From positions 99,850 through 163,849 of the forward strand of contig CACNTN010000002.1 in NCBI GenBank assembly GCA_902623395.1: a stretch of DNA of 64,000 nucleotides, in the 5' to 3' direction. Positions 30,769 to 41,161 of the stretch are shown piece by piece. A model generated the notes under the pieces. It had not been told where the DNA came from. It was given only the letters and a program-made list of their open reading frames with translations, and did not search any database. The DNA comes from an uncultured Pelagibacteraceae bacterium (GTDB lineage: Bacteria > Pseudomonadota > Alphaproteobacteria > Pelagibacterales > Pelagibacteraceae). Positions within the stretch are counted from its first letter, which is position 1. Each line of letters begins with the position of its first letter. The translations under genes were made by a program, and so were the position numbers.

Positions 30769-33243
30769 TCAAACAATTTCTTCACCAAAAGGCTTAAAAG
30801 TAAGAATTAATTTTGGTAATAAAGTCAAAACTGACAGCATTGCCAACATCATGGCAATACCCGTAAAAATGCCAAAGTAAATAGTTGGTATGAAATTTGA
30901 TAAAATTAAGATAGAAAAACCAAATACTATTGTTATAGAGGTATTTAAGATTGCCACCCCTACAGTGCTATGACATTTATCAAGGGTTTGATGATAATTG
31001 TTAATTTTCTTAAATTCCTCCTTAAATCTGTAAATATAATGAATGCTGTTATCTACTGCTATACCAATAGTAATTGCTGCAATTGTAATTGTCATCATAT
31101 CTAAAGGAATTTCTAAGAAGCCGATTATTCCTAAAATAAAAAAAGCAGCTATAAAATTAGGAACAATTCCAATAAAAGAAATAACAATGTTTCTAAACAA
31201 AACAAAAAACATTAGAAATATTCCAACTAGCACAAAACCTAAGGTAAGGATTTGTGATTTAAACAGACTCTGTAATAAATTATTGAATAAAATGAGCACG
31301 CCTGCTAGCCTAAATTCACTTTTTTCTAAACCTAATTCTTTATTTAAATCATTATTTATTTTTTTTATAAGATCGTTTCTTCTTAAATCTTTTAAGGAGT
31401 CTTTAACTCTTACACTTATTCTAGCTTCATCTTTTTCAACAGAAATATAGGGAGATACTATTTCATTTTTTATCGATTCCGGAATCTTACTGTAAAGAAC
31501 TGCGATCTCTAAACTTTGTAATTTTTTTTTATTTAGATCTTCCGCAACATTTAGTATAGAACCGAATGATAAAACTTTACCAATTTCAGGTAAAGAGTCT
31601 AAATAATTATGTACTTTTAGTATTTTATCCATTTTATCTCTTGTAAACCAATATTTAGCTTTATCTTCATTTTTTTTATTATCTTCCTCCCATTCTTCAA
31701 ATTCATCTTTCTCTTTTTCAGAGGAATTTTCAGATACGGCAGGAAATTTTAAAATTATATTTAATGGAGTAGTTCCTCCTAAATTTTCATCAATTTTTTT
31801 CATTCCTTTATAAATTTCTGTATTTTCATCAAAATAATTTATAAAACTATTTTCAACTTCTAATTTAAAAATTCCCACTACACTAAATACGATAATTATA
31901 AAACTTGAACCAAAAATGATGATTTTATTTTTTTTTGTAAAAGATCCTAAAAGAGAGGTGATTAAAGATTTTTCAGTGCTTTTGACATCTATCTCGTTTT
32001 CTGAAGAGAGAATATTTATAAGGCAGGGTAATAATGAGAAAGTAACTAACAAAGAAATTGTTAGTCCTAAAGTCATCATCCAACCAAAGTCAATAATAGG
32101 TTTTATTCCACTAAAAACTAAAGAGAGAAAAGCACATATTGTAGTTAGAGCCGTATATAAGATTGGAAGCATCATTTTTTTGCTGGCTTTTAGTATTGCT
32201 TCATTTTTCGAAAGATCCAAATTCTCTCTCTTTAATTGTAAAAATCTTACAGTTAAATGAATATTCATTGCCATATTTAAAATAAGCATTAAGGCGATAA
32301 AATTTGATGAAATAACTGTAACTTTCCATCCAATTGAACTTAAGAGACCAATCATTATAATTACGGATGCAGAGCAACCTAATAATGGCATTACTACCCA
32401 TTTCAGACTTCTAAATATAAACCAAAGAGTTAATACGATAAAAATAAATACTCCTATACCAAAAATGATAATATCACTTTTGATAAAGCTCATCATGTCA
32501 TCAGCAATCATAGGTATACCACCCAAATGAATTTTTGCATTTACTCCATATTTGCTTATTACCTCTCTAATTTCAGTTATGTTTTGATGATTTCTTGTAT
32601 TATATAAATTTTTATAATCTTCGTATTCTTTTAAAAAGTTTTTGTAATTTCGCTTTTCCTGTTTAGATAATCCTGTTTCGACAGATTGATTAAAGAATTT
32701 ATCTTTAATCTTTATATATTCAGCTAATCTCTCATCTTTCTTTAGATAAACAATTATGCCAGATGTTTTTCCATCTTCACTGATAACGTAATTTTTGTAA
32801 ATAGGACTGTTGATTATTTCTTCAAATCCCCTTTTTCTATCTATTTCAGGATATGCTAATGTTTTATAGTTTTTTAACCTTTCCATTAACCCCTCATCAG
32901 TGCTTTTTAAAAGAGGCACATCAATTACAGTTATTACACTGTCAACCCATGTTAATTTTTCAATCTTTGATTTCAATAATTGAAGGTCTAGAATCGTCTC
33001 TTTATCTGTAAAATTTGATATTGGTGAGTAAGTAAGAACTAGGAAGTCTTTTGATCCGTACGTTTGATTTACTTCTCTCAAATATTTAAGGTCTGGATCA
33101 CCTTCAAGTAAGAGAGCATCAGATGAGGCATCTAAATTAAAATTTTTAGATTGATAAAGAGAAAATAAGATAACACCCATTAAAAGTGCTAGGGTGATTT
33201 TTGGAAAATCTATTACTATTTTTTTATATAAAAAGCCAAACAT
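30769..33243 (-). CDS. RND/MMPL-family exporter
   Basis: 824 aa, two TM bundles with large loops; AVDNSIHYIYRFKEE and GWMMTLGLTISLLVTFSLLPCL. Confidence 0.82.
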   Translation of the reverse strand: MFGFLYKKIVIDFPKITLALLMGVILFSLYQSKNFNLDASSDALLLEGDPDLKYLREVNQTYGSKDFLVLTYSPISNFTDKETILDLQLLKSKIEKLTWVDSVITVIDVPLLKSTDEGLMERLKNYKTLAYPEIDRKRGFEEIINSPIYKNYVISEDGKTSGIIVYLKKDERLAEYIKIKDKFFNQSVETGLSKQEKRNYKNFLKEYEDYKNLYNTRNHQNITEIREVISKYGVNAKIHLGGIPMIADDMMSFIKSDIIIFGIGVFIFIVLTLWFIFRSLKWVVMPLLGCSASVIIMIGLLSSIGWKVTVISSNFIALMLILNMAMNIHLTVRFLQLKRENLDLSKNEAILKASKKMMLPILYTALTTICAFLSLVFSGIKPIIDFGWMMTLGLTISLLVTFSLLPCLINILSSENEIDVKSTEKSLITSLLGSFTKKNKIIIFGSSFIIIVFSVVGIFKLEVENSFINYFDENTEIYKGMKKIDENLGGTTPLNIILKFPAVSENSSEKEKDEFEEWEEDNKKNEDKAKYWFTRDKMDKILKVHNYLDSLPEIGKVLSFGSILNVAEDLNKKKLQSLEIAVLYSKIPESIKNEIVSPYISVEKDEARISVRVKDSLKDLRRNDLIKKINNDLNKELGLEKSEFRLAGVLILFNNLLQSLFKSQILTLGFVLVGIFLMFFVLFRNIVISFIGIVPNFIAAFFILGIIGFLEIPLDMMTITIAAITIGIAVDNSIHYIYRFKEEFKKINNYHQTLDKCHSTVGVAILNTSITIVFGFSILILSNFIPTIYFGIFTGIAMMLAMLSVLTLLPKLILTFKPFGEEIV

Positions 33244-33286
33244 TAGAACATTTCAGATATATCTTAATTTTGGGAAAAAATTGAGG

Positions 33287-34744
33287 CTAATTTTTACTTA
33301 AATCTTTAAATTTTGTATAAATTCCCTCGAATTCTACTTTAACTGTTCCTGTTGGTCCGTGCCTTTGTTTGCCTAAAATTATATCTGCTAAACCATTTAC
33401 ATCATTCATTTTTGATTGCCATTCTGCATGCTCAATTGAACCTAATTTAGGTTGCTTTCTCTCTAAATAATAAGCTTCTCTATAAACAAACATTACCACA
33501 TCAGCATCTTGCTCGATTGATCCTGATTCTCTCAAGTCCGCAAGTTGTGGTTGTTTATCGTCTCGCTGTTCTACAGCTCTTGATAATTGAGATAATGCCA
33601 AAACTGGGACTGACAATTCTTTAGCTAGCGCTTTTAGACCTTGAGTAATTTCTGAAATTTCTTGAACTCTACCATCGTTTTTGTTTGAGCTGGACCTCAT
33701 TAATTGTATATAGTCAACAACCACTAAATTTAACCCGAACAATCTTTTTATTCTTCTAGCTCGATTACTTAACGTAGCTATTGTTATTGCTGGGGTTTCA
33801 TCAATATATAAAGGTAAATTATAAATATTTCTTGAAGTTTCTATATATCTATTTATCTCTTCTTCAGTAACTTTTCCACGCCTTATATCATCTGATCTTA
33901 TTCTCGCTTGTTCTGACAGAATTCTAGTTGATAATTGTTCTGAAGACATTTCTAAAGAAAAAAAAGCTACAGATGATTTTTCTTGTCTCTTCAAAATATT
34001 TTGCGCAGCATTGTAAGCTATATTTGTAGCTAAAGCTGTTTTACCCATAGATGGTCTGCCTGCCAGAATTACTAAATCTGATTTATGTAACCCACCTAAT
34101 TTTTCATCTAAATCTGTCAAACCTGTTGGCACACCTACGATACCCTGATCATTTTGCATTGCTAAAGTAGCCATCTCGATAGTTTGATCTACGGCTTGAT
34201 TAAATTTTAAGAAAGATTGGTTAAAGCTACCCCTTTCAGCAAGGTCAAAAAGAGATTTTTCGGTACTTTCAATTATATTTTCAGCATTTTGCTCCTGAGT
34301 GTTTGCATTTAGAGTATCTGAGGATAATTTATCAGAAATTTGTACAAGCTCTCTTCTTAAATACATTTCATGAATAATTTTTGCATAATCTAAAGCTTGT
34401 TTAATTGATCCAGAAAACCTAGTAAGTTTTACTAAATACTCCGTACCACCTACATCTTCAAGCATGTTATCTTTTTCAAAATAGTTCTTTAGTGTAATTG
34501 GGTTAGCTATCATCCCTTTATTATTCAAATTTTCAATAACTTCATAAATCTTTATATGTGCAGGGTCATAAAAAATATTTGGGTTAATTAATGTTGAAAC
34601 TTCATCAATAATATCATTGTTAACTAGAATTGATCCAAGAAGAGCTTGCTCAGCCTCTAAATTAGAAGGTTGTTTATTTGCAATGTCTTTTTTTATTGAT
34701 TGAATTTCATTCACTTGATTATAATAAGTGAAAGATAGTTTCAT
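33287..34744 (-). CDS. dnaB: Replicative DNA helicase
   Basis: LEAEQALLGSIL, LVILAGRPSMGKTALATNIAYNAA, VVDYIQLMRSS, LSQLSRAVEQRDDKQPQLADLRESGSIEQDADVVMF. Confidence 0.98.
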   Translation of the reverse strand: MKLSFTYYNQVNEIQSIKKDIANKQPSNLEAEQALLGSILVNNDIIDEVSTLINPNIFYDPAHIKIYEVIENLNNKGMIANPITLKNYFEKDNMLEDVGGTEYLVKLTRFSGSIKQALDYAKIIHEMYLRRELVQISDKLSSDTLNANTQEQNAENIIESTEKSLFDLAERGSFNQSFLKFNQAVDQTIEMATLAMQNDQGIVGVPTGLTDLDEKLGGLHKSDLVILAGRPSMGKTALATNIAYNAAQNILKRQEKSSVAFFSLEMSSEQLSTRILSEQARIRSDDIRRGKVTEEEINRYIETSRNIYNLPLYIDETPAITIATLSNRARRIKRLFGLNLVVVDYIQLMRSSSNKNDGRVQEISEITQGLKALAKELSVPVLALSQLSRAVEQRDDKQPQLADLRESGSIEQDADVVMFVYREAYYLERKQPKLGSIEHAEWQSKMNDVNGLADIILGKQRHGPTGTVKVEFEGIYTKFKDLSKN

Positions 34745-34788
34745 TAAAGTGAAAAGTTACGCACTTTTTTTATATGTCTGTGGAAAAG

Positions 34789-35244
34789 TTATTTGGACTC
34801 TATTTTATCTATCTTGATCGTTATTTGAGCTTTAACTTCTGCATGAAAGCTAATATCGACTTTAAATACACCAATTTTATTTAGCTCATCTTTTAATATG
34901 ACTTGAGAGGGGCTTACATCTGCTTTTGCTTTTTCTCTTATTAAATTAGTGATTTCTTTAGGTTTTATTGAACCATATAACTCACCATTTTCTTTACTTT
35001 CTTTATTAAATATAAACGATTTATTGTTTATTAATTTTGCTATTTCTATAAACTTGTTCTTAATCTCTAAGTTTTTTTTATTTAATTCGTCTTTTTTTTT
35101 GTTAACAAAGTCTTGATTTTCTTTATTAAATCTAAGAGCTTTACCTTTTTTTAAAAGAAAATTTCTCCCATAGCCGTTTTTAACTTTCACTTTATCCCCA
35201 ATATTTCCAAGATTTATAATATTTTCTAATAAAATAATTTCCAT
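34789..35244 (-). CDS. rplI: 50S ribosomal protein L9
   Basis: MEIILLENIINLGNIGDKVKVKNGYGRNFLLKKGKA. Confidence 0.97.
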   Translation of the reverse strand: MEIILLENIINLGNIGDKVKVKNGYGRNFLLKKGKALRFNKENQDFVNKKKDELNKKNLEIKNKFIEIAKLINNKSFIFNKESKENGELYGSIKPKEITNLIREKAKADVSPSQVILKDELNKIGVFKVDISFHAEVKAQITIKIDKIESK

Positions 35245-35519
35245 TACAAAAGTCCTAAAATTTTAGCTTTTTTGATTTCTTTCGTTAATTTTTTTTGTTT
35301 ACTAAATGAAACAGAAGTAATTTTCGAAGATATTATTTTTCCATTCTCTGAAATATATTTTTTTAATAGGTCAATATTTTTATAATCAACAATCGGAGCA
35401 TTTTTTGTTGATAGAGGACATCTTTTAGAAAATTTACCGTCACCCTTTTGAAAAAGGCTTAATTTACTAAGTGAGTTAGAATTTTTTTTCTGGAATTTTT
35501 TATTTTTTCTTTTCATCAA
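35244..35519 (-). CDS. rpsR: 30S ribosomal protein S18
   Basis: IDYKNIDLLKKYISENGKI-type S18 core; located between L9 and S6 genes. Confidence 0.95.
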   Translation of the reverse strand: MMKRKNKKFQKKNSNSLSKLSLFQKGDGKFSKRCPLSTKNAPIVDYKNIDLLKKYISENGKIISSKITSVSFSKQKKLTKEIKKAKILGLL

Positions 35520-35525
35520 ATAAGG

Positions 35526-35846
35526 TTACTTTTTTTTAAAAAATTCGTTTTTAATATCTAGCTTTTTGTATTTGACAGTTAAGTACCTTATGATTGAGCC
35601 ATCTATCTTTATCTTTTTTTCAATTTCTTTAAGAGTAGTATTATCACCTTCAAATTTATAGTGAATATAAAAACCTTTTTTATAATTTTTTATTTTATTA
35701 GCTAAATTTAAAAGACCCCATTCTTCGATTTTTAAAACTTTTCCTGAAGAATTGTTTATTATTTCGTTATATTTTTCACGTATAGTTTTTAAATCTTTTT
35801 CGGCTAAATCTTGTTTAGCTACGATGGTATTTTCGTAAAAGGCCAT
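35526..35846 (-). CDS. rpsF: 30S ribosomal protein S6
   Basis: YENTIVAKQDL...WGLLNLANKIKNYKKGFYIHYKFEG...IIRYLTVK. Confidence 0.96.
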   Translation of the reverse strand: MAFYENTIVAKQDLAEKDLKTIREKYNEIINNSSGKVLKIEEWGLLNLANKIKNYKKGFYIHYKFEGDNTTLKEIEKKIKIDGSIIRYLTVKYKKLDIKNEFFKKK

Positions 35847-35896
35847 AGTTTTTAAGTTAAATTATTTTATTAATTATTTATAAAGAGTGGTTTATA

Positions 35897-35915
35897 CTAT
35901 AATAATTCATTATAG
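35897..35915. promoter_or_regulatory. Divergent promoter region between rpsF and fabD with dual -10-like inverted repeat
   Basis: CTATAAT-aattc-ATTATAG: each arm is a TATAAT-like element facing opposite directions. Confidence 0.4.
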
Positions 35916-35948
35916 CAATACATATAATTGATAAATAAACTAGAAAAT

Positions 35949-36890
35949 ATGAGCGCTTTATTATTCCCAGGTCAAGGTTCACAAATTATAGGCATGGGAT
36001 CAGAGTTTTATAAAAATTTTGATATTGTAAAAAAAACATTTGAAAGTGCAGATGAAAAATTAGATTATTCAATTTCAAAAATTATTCTTGAAGGCCCTGA
36101 AGATGAGTTGCAGCTTACAAAAAATACACAACCCGCAATATTAACAGTAAGCTATTCTATTTTTAAAGTCTTAAAAGAGGAATTTAATTTTGATTTTAGC
36201 TCTACTAAATTTTTTGCAGGTCACTCACTAGGTGAATATAGTGCACTAGTATGCTCGGAGTCGTTAGATTTTAACGATGCATTATATTTGTTACATGAGA
36301 GAGGTAAAGCAATGCAAGAGGCGGTGCCAATAGGCAAAGGTAGGATGTTAGCAGTATTAGGTGTGGAAACAAATGAATTAATAAATTTACTAAAAACAAA
36401 AAATGATATTAAGGGAGTGTGTGAAATAGCAAATGATAATGCTAATGGTCAAATAATAATTAGTGGTAATAAAGAAAAAATTGATTATTTCCAAAACTTT
36501 TTAAAAGAAAAAAAAATAAAATCAATTCCTCTTAAAGTAAGCGCTCCTTTTCATTGTTCACTAATGAAATCAGCTGCTGAAAAAATGCAAGAAAAAATTA
36601 ACAGTATTGTATTTAAAAATCCAAAATTTAAAATAGTTAACAATGTAACCGCGAGTCCAGAAACAAACCCGAAGGTAATTAAAAAACTATTGATTGATCA
36701 AATTTTTTCTAGTGTAAGGTGGCGAGAAAGTATCATAAATATTCACAAATCTAATGTGAAAAATTTTATAGAAATAGGCCCTGGCAAAGCTCTTATCGGA
36801 ATGGTTAAAAGGACAGTTAAAGACGTAAATTGCTTTTCAATTAACTCTATTGCTGATATTAAAAACTTAAAAGATGGATTTAAAAGATAA
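35949..36890 (+). CDS. fabD: Malonyl CoA-acyl carrier protein transacylase
   Basis: LLFPGQGSQIIGMG, FAGHSLGEYSALVCS; start set to MSALLFPGQ (35949). Confidence 0.97.
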   Translation: MSALLFPGQGSQIIGMGSEFYKNFDIVKKTFESADEKLDYSISKIILEGPEDELQLTKNTQPAILTVSYSIFKVLKEEFNFDFSSTKFFAGHSLGEYSALVCSESLDFNDALYLLHERGKAMQEAVPIGKGRMLAVLGVETNELINLLKTKNDIKGVCEIANDNANGQIIISGNKEKIDYFQNFLKEKKIKSIPLKVSAPFHCSLMKSAAEKMQEKINSIVFKNPKFKIVNNVTASPETNPKVIKKLLIDQIFSSVRWRESIINIHKSNVKNFIEIGPGKALIGMVKRTVKDVNCFSINSIADIKNLKDGFKR

Positions 36891-37605
36891 AAAAATATTA
36901 ATCACTGGTGCTACAGGTGGAATTGGAAACTGTTTGGTTGAGAAATTTTATAATTTTGGCAGTTCAATAGTAGCTTCTGGTACAAATGAGGAAAAATTGA
37001 ATAATTTAAAAAAAAAATTTCCAAATATTCATTTAGAAAAATTCAAATTAGATGAGCATGATAAAATTGAACAATTTATTGAAAATATAAATAAAAAATT
37101 GAATGGATTAGATATTTTAGTCAACAATGCTGGAATTACTTTAGATAATCTTTCTATCAGACTCTCAGAGGAAAACTGGAAAAAAGTTTTAGATATCAAT
37201 TTAACATCTAGTTTTTTAATGTGTAAATACGCAATAAAAAAAATGCTTAAAAATAAATATGGAAGAATTATAAATATAACTTCAATAGTTGGACATACAG
37301 GCAATTTGGGTCAAGCAAACTACGCAGCATCGAAAGCAGGTATTATTGCTTTTTCAAAGAGTCTAGCAATAGAGTATGGAAAGAAAAACATTAATGTTAA
37401 TTGCGTTTCACCTGGGTTTATAAAAACAGAGATGACAGATAAAATTAATGATGAATTTAAAAAAATTTTAATAAATAAAATTCCTAAGGGTGAGCTAGGA
37501 AGAGGTGAAGACGTGTCTAACTGTGTAGCTTTCCTAGCATCTAATATGGCAGACTACATTAATGGTGAAACAATACACGTCAACGGTGGAATGTATATGG
37601 CTTGA
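36874..37605 (+). CDS. fabG: 3-oxoacyl-ACP reductase
   Basis: ITGATGGIGNCLVEKF, LVNNAGIT, GQANYAASKAGIIAFSKSLA, HVNGGMYM. Confidence 0.97.
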   Translation: MDLKDKKILITGATGGIGNCLVEKFYNFGSSIVASGTNEEKLNNLKKKFPNIHLEKFKLDEHDKIEQFIENINKKLNGLDILVNNAGITLDNLSIRLSEENWKKVLDINLTSSFLMCKYAIKKMLKNKYGRIINITSIVGHTGNLGQANYAASKAGIIAFSKSLAIEYGKKNINVNCVSPGFIKTEMTDKINDEFKKILINKIPKGELGRGEDVSNCVAFLASNMADYINGETIHVNGGMYMA

Positions 37606-37656
37606 CAATTCTATTTAATAATCTAATAAGAAATTAAATATACAAGAAAGGAATTC

Positions 37657-37896
37657 ATGTCAGAAGATATTAAAGGTAAAATAAAGAAAATAGTAGCAGA
37701 TCACTTAGGGATCGAAGAAGAAAAGGTTACAGAGGAAGCAAGTTTCATAGACGACCTTGGCGCTGATAGTTTAGATACTGTAGAGTTAGTAATGGCATTC
37801 GAGGAGGAATTTGGCTCAGAGATCTCAGATAGTGAAGCGGAAAAAATTTTAACTGTAGGTGACGCGATTAAATTTATTGAGAGCAAGAGCAGCTAA
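37657..37896 (+). CDS. acpP: Acyl carrier protein
   Basis: [21 protein letters not shown] phosphopantetheine site. Confidence 0.98.
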   Translation: MSEDIKGKIKKIVADHLGIEEEKVTEEASFIDDLGADSLDTVELVMAFEEEFGSEISDSEAEKILTVGDAIKFIESKSS

Positions 37897-37919
37897 ATTA
37901 ATTCAAGAGTTTAATTGAA

Positions 37920-38519
37920 ATGAGTTCTGGCAGTAAAAATATAATGGTGATTCTCTCATCACCATCTGGCGCCGGCAAAACAACTCTAACAAAAAAAATT
38001 CAAAATAAATACAAAAGCTTTAAAATTTCTATTTCGCACACCACTAGATCTCCAAGACCAGGTGAAATAAATGGAGTTGATTATAACTTTGTTTCAAAAA
38101 AAAAATTCGAAGATTTAATTAAAAAAAAAGAGTTTTATGAGTACGCTAAAATATTCGGAAATTATTATGGAACTTTAAAAAAGAACGTGAATGAAATTAT
38201 AAAAAAAAATGATATTATTTTTGACATAGATTGGCAAGGAACTAAACAACTATCAAAATTTAAAGAATTAAATTTGATTAAATTATATTTAGTAACCTCT
38301 GACAAAAGTGAATTAAAAGAAAGGCTATTAAAGAGAGGTCAAAACACTAAAGAAGAAGTTGAAAAGAGATATAGTTCATTTGATGACGATATAAAACATT
38401 GGAATGATTATGATTATGTGATTATAAATAAAGATTTAGATACGTGCTTTAAACATATAGAAAAAATAATTTTGGGCCATAAAAATAATGAAATTAACCT
38501 TCTTCATAATACTCAGTAA
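37920..38519 (+). CDS. gmk: Guanylate kinase
   Basis: LSSPSGAGKTTLTKKI, SISHTTRSPRPGEINGVDYNFV. Confidence 0.97.
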   Translation: MSSGSKNIMVILSSPSGAGKTTLTKKIQNKYKSFKISISHTTRSPRPGEINGVDYNFVSKKKFEDLIKKKEFYEYAKIFGNYYGTLKKNVNEIIKKNDIIFDIDWQGTKQLSKFKELNLIKLYLVTSDKSELKERLLKRGQNTKEEVEKRYSSFDDDIKHWNDYDYVIINKDLDTCFKHIEKIILGHKNNEINLLHNTQ

Positions 38520-39279
38520 TTTTGTAGTAAATTTCTGGAGAGATATTTTCAGGCCTCATATCTAGATTTAATCTAGGAATTTTCTTAATTTGCTTTGCTT
38601 TTATTATCTTAAAGATATTTTTTCTTATCATTTTCCTTCTTTGAGAGAAAAGTATATTTGTCACTTTTTCCAAATTATTAATATTTCTAATATTATATTT
38701 ATTTTTTTTAATTATTTTGAAATGTATTACCATTGAGGTTACTTTAGGTTTAGGAAAAAAACAATTAGATGAAACAAGAAAACTATTAATTTTTTTTAGA
38801 AACAAAGCTGTTATGATTGATAAACGTCCATAATTTTTAGATGGATATTTAGCAATAATTTTATCACCTAATTCTTTTTGAAACATAAATATTAACTCAC
38901 TATATTTATCTCGTGATTTAAGATTTTTTAATATCTTAACTAATATTTGAGAGGAAATGTTATAAGGTAAGTTACCTAAAACTATTAAATTCTTTTTCTG
39001 AATTTTATTTAAATCAAACTTAAGTACGTCTGAATTTATTATTTTGATTTTTTTACTAGTAGAATATTTTGTTTTAAGAAAAGATGATAATTCATTATCT
39101 TTTTCTAGTAGATATAATGATTTTGGACTTTTTTTTAATATTTCATCAGTAAGAGCTCCTTTACCTGGGCCAATTTCAATAATATTTTTACTCTTGAGAT
39201 TGGTAAGATTTAATATTTTTTTTGCAATATTTTTGTCAATTAAAAAATTTTGACCTAATGATTTTTTTAAAAATTTCAT
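38494..39279 (-). CDS. rsmA: 16S rRNA dimethyladenosine transferase
   Basis: KKSLGQNFLIDKNIAKKI, IEIGPGKGALTDEIL, VLGNLPYNISSQIL, FSQRRKMIRKN. Confidence 0.97.
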   Translation of the reverse strand: MKFLKKSLGQNFLIDKNIAKKILNLTNLKSKNIIEIGPGKGALTDEILKKSPKSLYLLEKDNELSSFLKTKYSTSKKIKIINSDVLKFDLNKIQKKNLIVLGNLPYNISSQILVKILKNLKSRDKYSELIFMFQKELGDKIIAKYPSKNYGRLSIITALFLKKINSFLVSSNCFFPKPKVTSMVIHFKIIKKNKYNIRNINNLEKVTNILFSQRRKMIRKNIFKIIKAKQIKKIPRLNLDMRPENISPEIYYKITEYYEEG

Positions 39280-40241
39280 TCACTTAAGTTTGATAAGAAA
39301 TGGATACATTTCAATAAACTAGCGGGATTAGATTTTTTTAATAAAATTTTGTCAGTGGCAACACCATGATCAGGAGAAACTCTAATATACTTTAAACCTA
39401 AAGTAATATTTATAGCATCAAATTTAAATAAAGCTTTAAAAGGTGATAACACTTGATCATGGTACATACCAATTATTACATCGTGATTATTATAATCGTT
39501 TATAAAAATAGTGTCAGATGCGAAAGGACCAGAAATATTTATACCATTTTTTTTAAGAGATTTAATTGCTGGAATAATATTTTTAGATTCTTCCGAATTT
39601 TTCCTTAACTCAGCATTGTGAGGATTAAGACCCAACAATGCTATTTTAGGCTTTTTGTTAAATTTATTTTTAAACCATTTATTTACAACTTTTACCTTTT
39701 TTATTATTAATTTTTTTTTGATCTTTTTTGAAACTGTTTTAATATCAGAATGAGTCGTAATTGGAGATATACTTAATTTTTTATTCCTTATAATCATTAC
39801 TTCAGAATTATCTTTAACTTTACATTTGGATGCTAAAAATTCTGTTACGCCTATGTTTTTCTTCCTTAAAAGATTCTTACTTATTGGACAATTAATAATA
39901 CCTGCTACATCTTTATTTAAAGCCAAATTGTGAGCAAGATTTAATGTCTTAATTACAAATTTCGAAGATGATATATTCGGTACTTTAAAAGGATTATTAA
40001 ATTTGAGATTAACATGTAAAACTTTTAGTTGATCACTTTTTTCTATCTCAAAAATATTTTTAACTTTCTTAATCTTTAATTTATAATTTAATTTTTTAAA
40101 CTGATCTTTTAACAAATCATAATTAGAAATTAAAAATATCTTTTTTCTTATATTTTTAGATAATTTTTTCCAACTTTTATATATTATTTCAGAATTAACA
40201 CTATTAGGATCTCCAGAAATTATAATAATTTTTTTTTTCAT
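39276..40241 (-). CDS. pdxA: 4-hydroxythreonine-4-phosphate dehydrogenase
   Basis: ISGDPNSVNSEIIYKS, ALLGLNPHNAE, GMYHDQVLSPFKAL, LKYIRVSPDHGVATD. Confidence 0.94.
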   Translation of the reverse strand: MKKKIIIISGDPNSVNSEIIYKSWKKLSKNIRKKIFLISNYDLLKDQFKKLNYKLKIKKVKNIFEIEKSDQLKVLHVNLKFNNPFKVPNISSSKFVIKTLNLAHNLALNKDVAGIINCPISKNLLRKKNIGVTEFLASKCKVKDNSEVMIIRNKKLSISPITTHSDIKTVSKKIKKKLIIKKVKVVNKWFKNKFNKKPKIALLGLNPHNAELRKNSEESKNIIPAIKSLKKNGINISGPFASDTIFINDYNNHDVIIGMYHDQVLSPFKALFKFDAINITLGLKYIRVSPDHGVATDKILLKKSNPASLLKCIHFLSNLSE

Positions 40242-41161
40242 TGAAAGTCGATTAAATAATTATTTTTAAGTTTGGATAAATGACTATTAGAATATAAATT
40301 AAACATTTCATTACGTTTTTTTTCTATCAAATTTTTCTTTAATTTTTCCTTATCAATTTTTTCATTTAAATTTTTTCTTTTTTTGTTCAACTTTAAAAAC
40401 AGAATACTCTTAGCTTTTACTATCGGTTCGCTTACTTGACCCGGTTGCATTTTGCTTAAGATATTAAAAATTTCTTTTGATAAAGCTCTTGAATTTATCC
40501 ATCCAATTTTACCTTGGTTAGATGATGACTCAGAAGTGCTAAAGAGTAAAGCAGTTTTCTCAAAACCATTTTTTTTGATTTCGTTATAAATTTTGGATAT
40601 TAAATCATCCTTGATTGTGTTATCAAAATTTATCTCTATTTCGGATAAATTAAATTCTATTTGATCAAGATTATTATCCATCAATTTGCTAAATTCATTC
40701 TCAAAAAGGCTTTCATTAATTTTAATTTTGTCGACATATTTGTTATAAATCAATTGTTGCCATTTTAATTCAGTTTCTATTTCTTTTTCAAAAAGTTTAA
40801 AATTTAAATTAAAATTTCTAAATTCATTTTTTAATTTTTCTATATTGTTTGAGGATAGTTGTCTTATATATGTATCAACTCTTCTTTTATCTACTTTATA
40901 TTTATATTTTTCTAATTCTATTTCTTTTAATTTTAAATTAATTAATTTTTCTAAAATTTGAGGTTTGATTTTATCGATATTATTTTGATTTATTTCATTG
41001 TTTGTTAAGACTAATGAACTTAATATATTATTTTTGATTTCATAATTTGTTACTATTTTCTTTCCTACTTTGACAACTATTGAATTTTGAATGTTTGATT
41101 TAGCAATATCTATTAATAAAAAATTTAAGAAAAACAAATATATAAAAAAATTCTTTACCAT
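40238..41161 (-). CDS. surA: SurA-like periplasmic chaperone/PPIase
   Basis: Signal peptide, SurA N-domain, parvulin core GKIGWINSRALSKEIFNILSKMQPGQVSEPI; between pdxA and lptD. Confidence 0.85.
   Translation of the reverse strand: MVKNFFIYLFFLNFLLIDIAKSNIQNSIVVKVGKKIVTNYEIKNNILSSLVLTNNEINQNNIDKIKPQILEKLINLKLKEIELEKYKYKVDKRRVDTYIRQLSSNNIEKLKNEFRNFNLNFKLFEKEIETELKWQQLIYNKYVDKIKINESLFENEFSKLMDNNLDQIEFNLSEIEINFDNTIKDDLISKIYNEIKKNGFEKTALLFSTSESSSNQGKIGWINSRALSKEIFNILSKMQPGQVSEPIVKAKSILFLKLNKKRKNLNEKIDKEKLKKNLIEKKRNEMFNLYSNSHLSKLKNNYLIDFQ

Noticed and set aside
31043-31450. 135-aa antisense ORF in the RND transporter gene (with another at 31916-32260)
   Set aside because: Shadow ORFs of a long hydrophobic gene; no independent start signal or domain.
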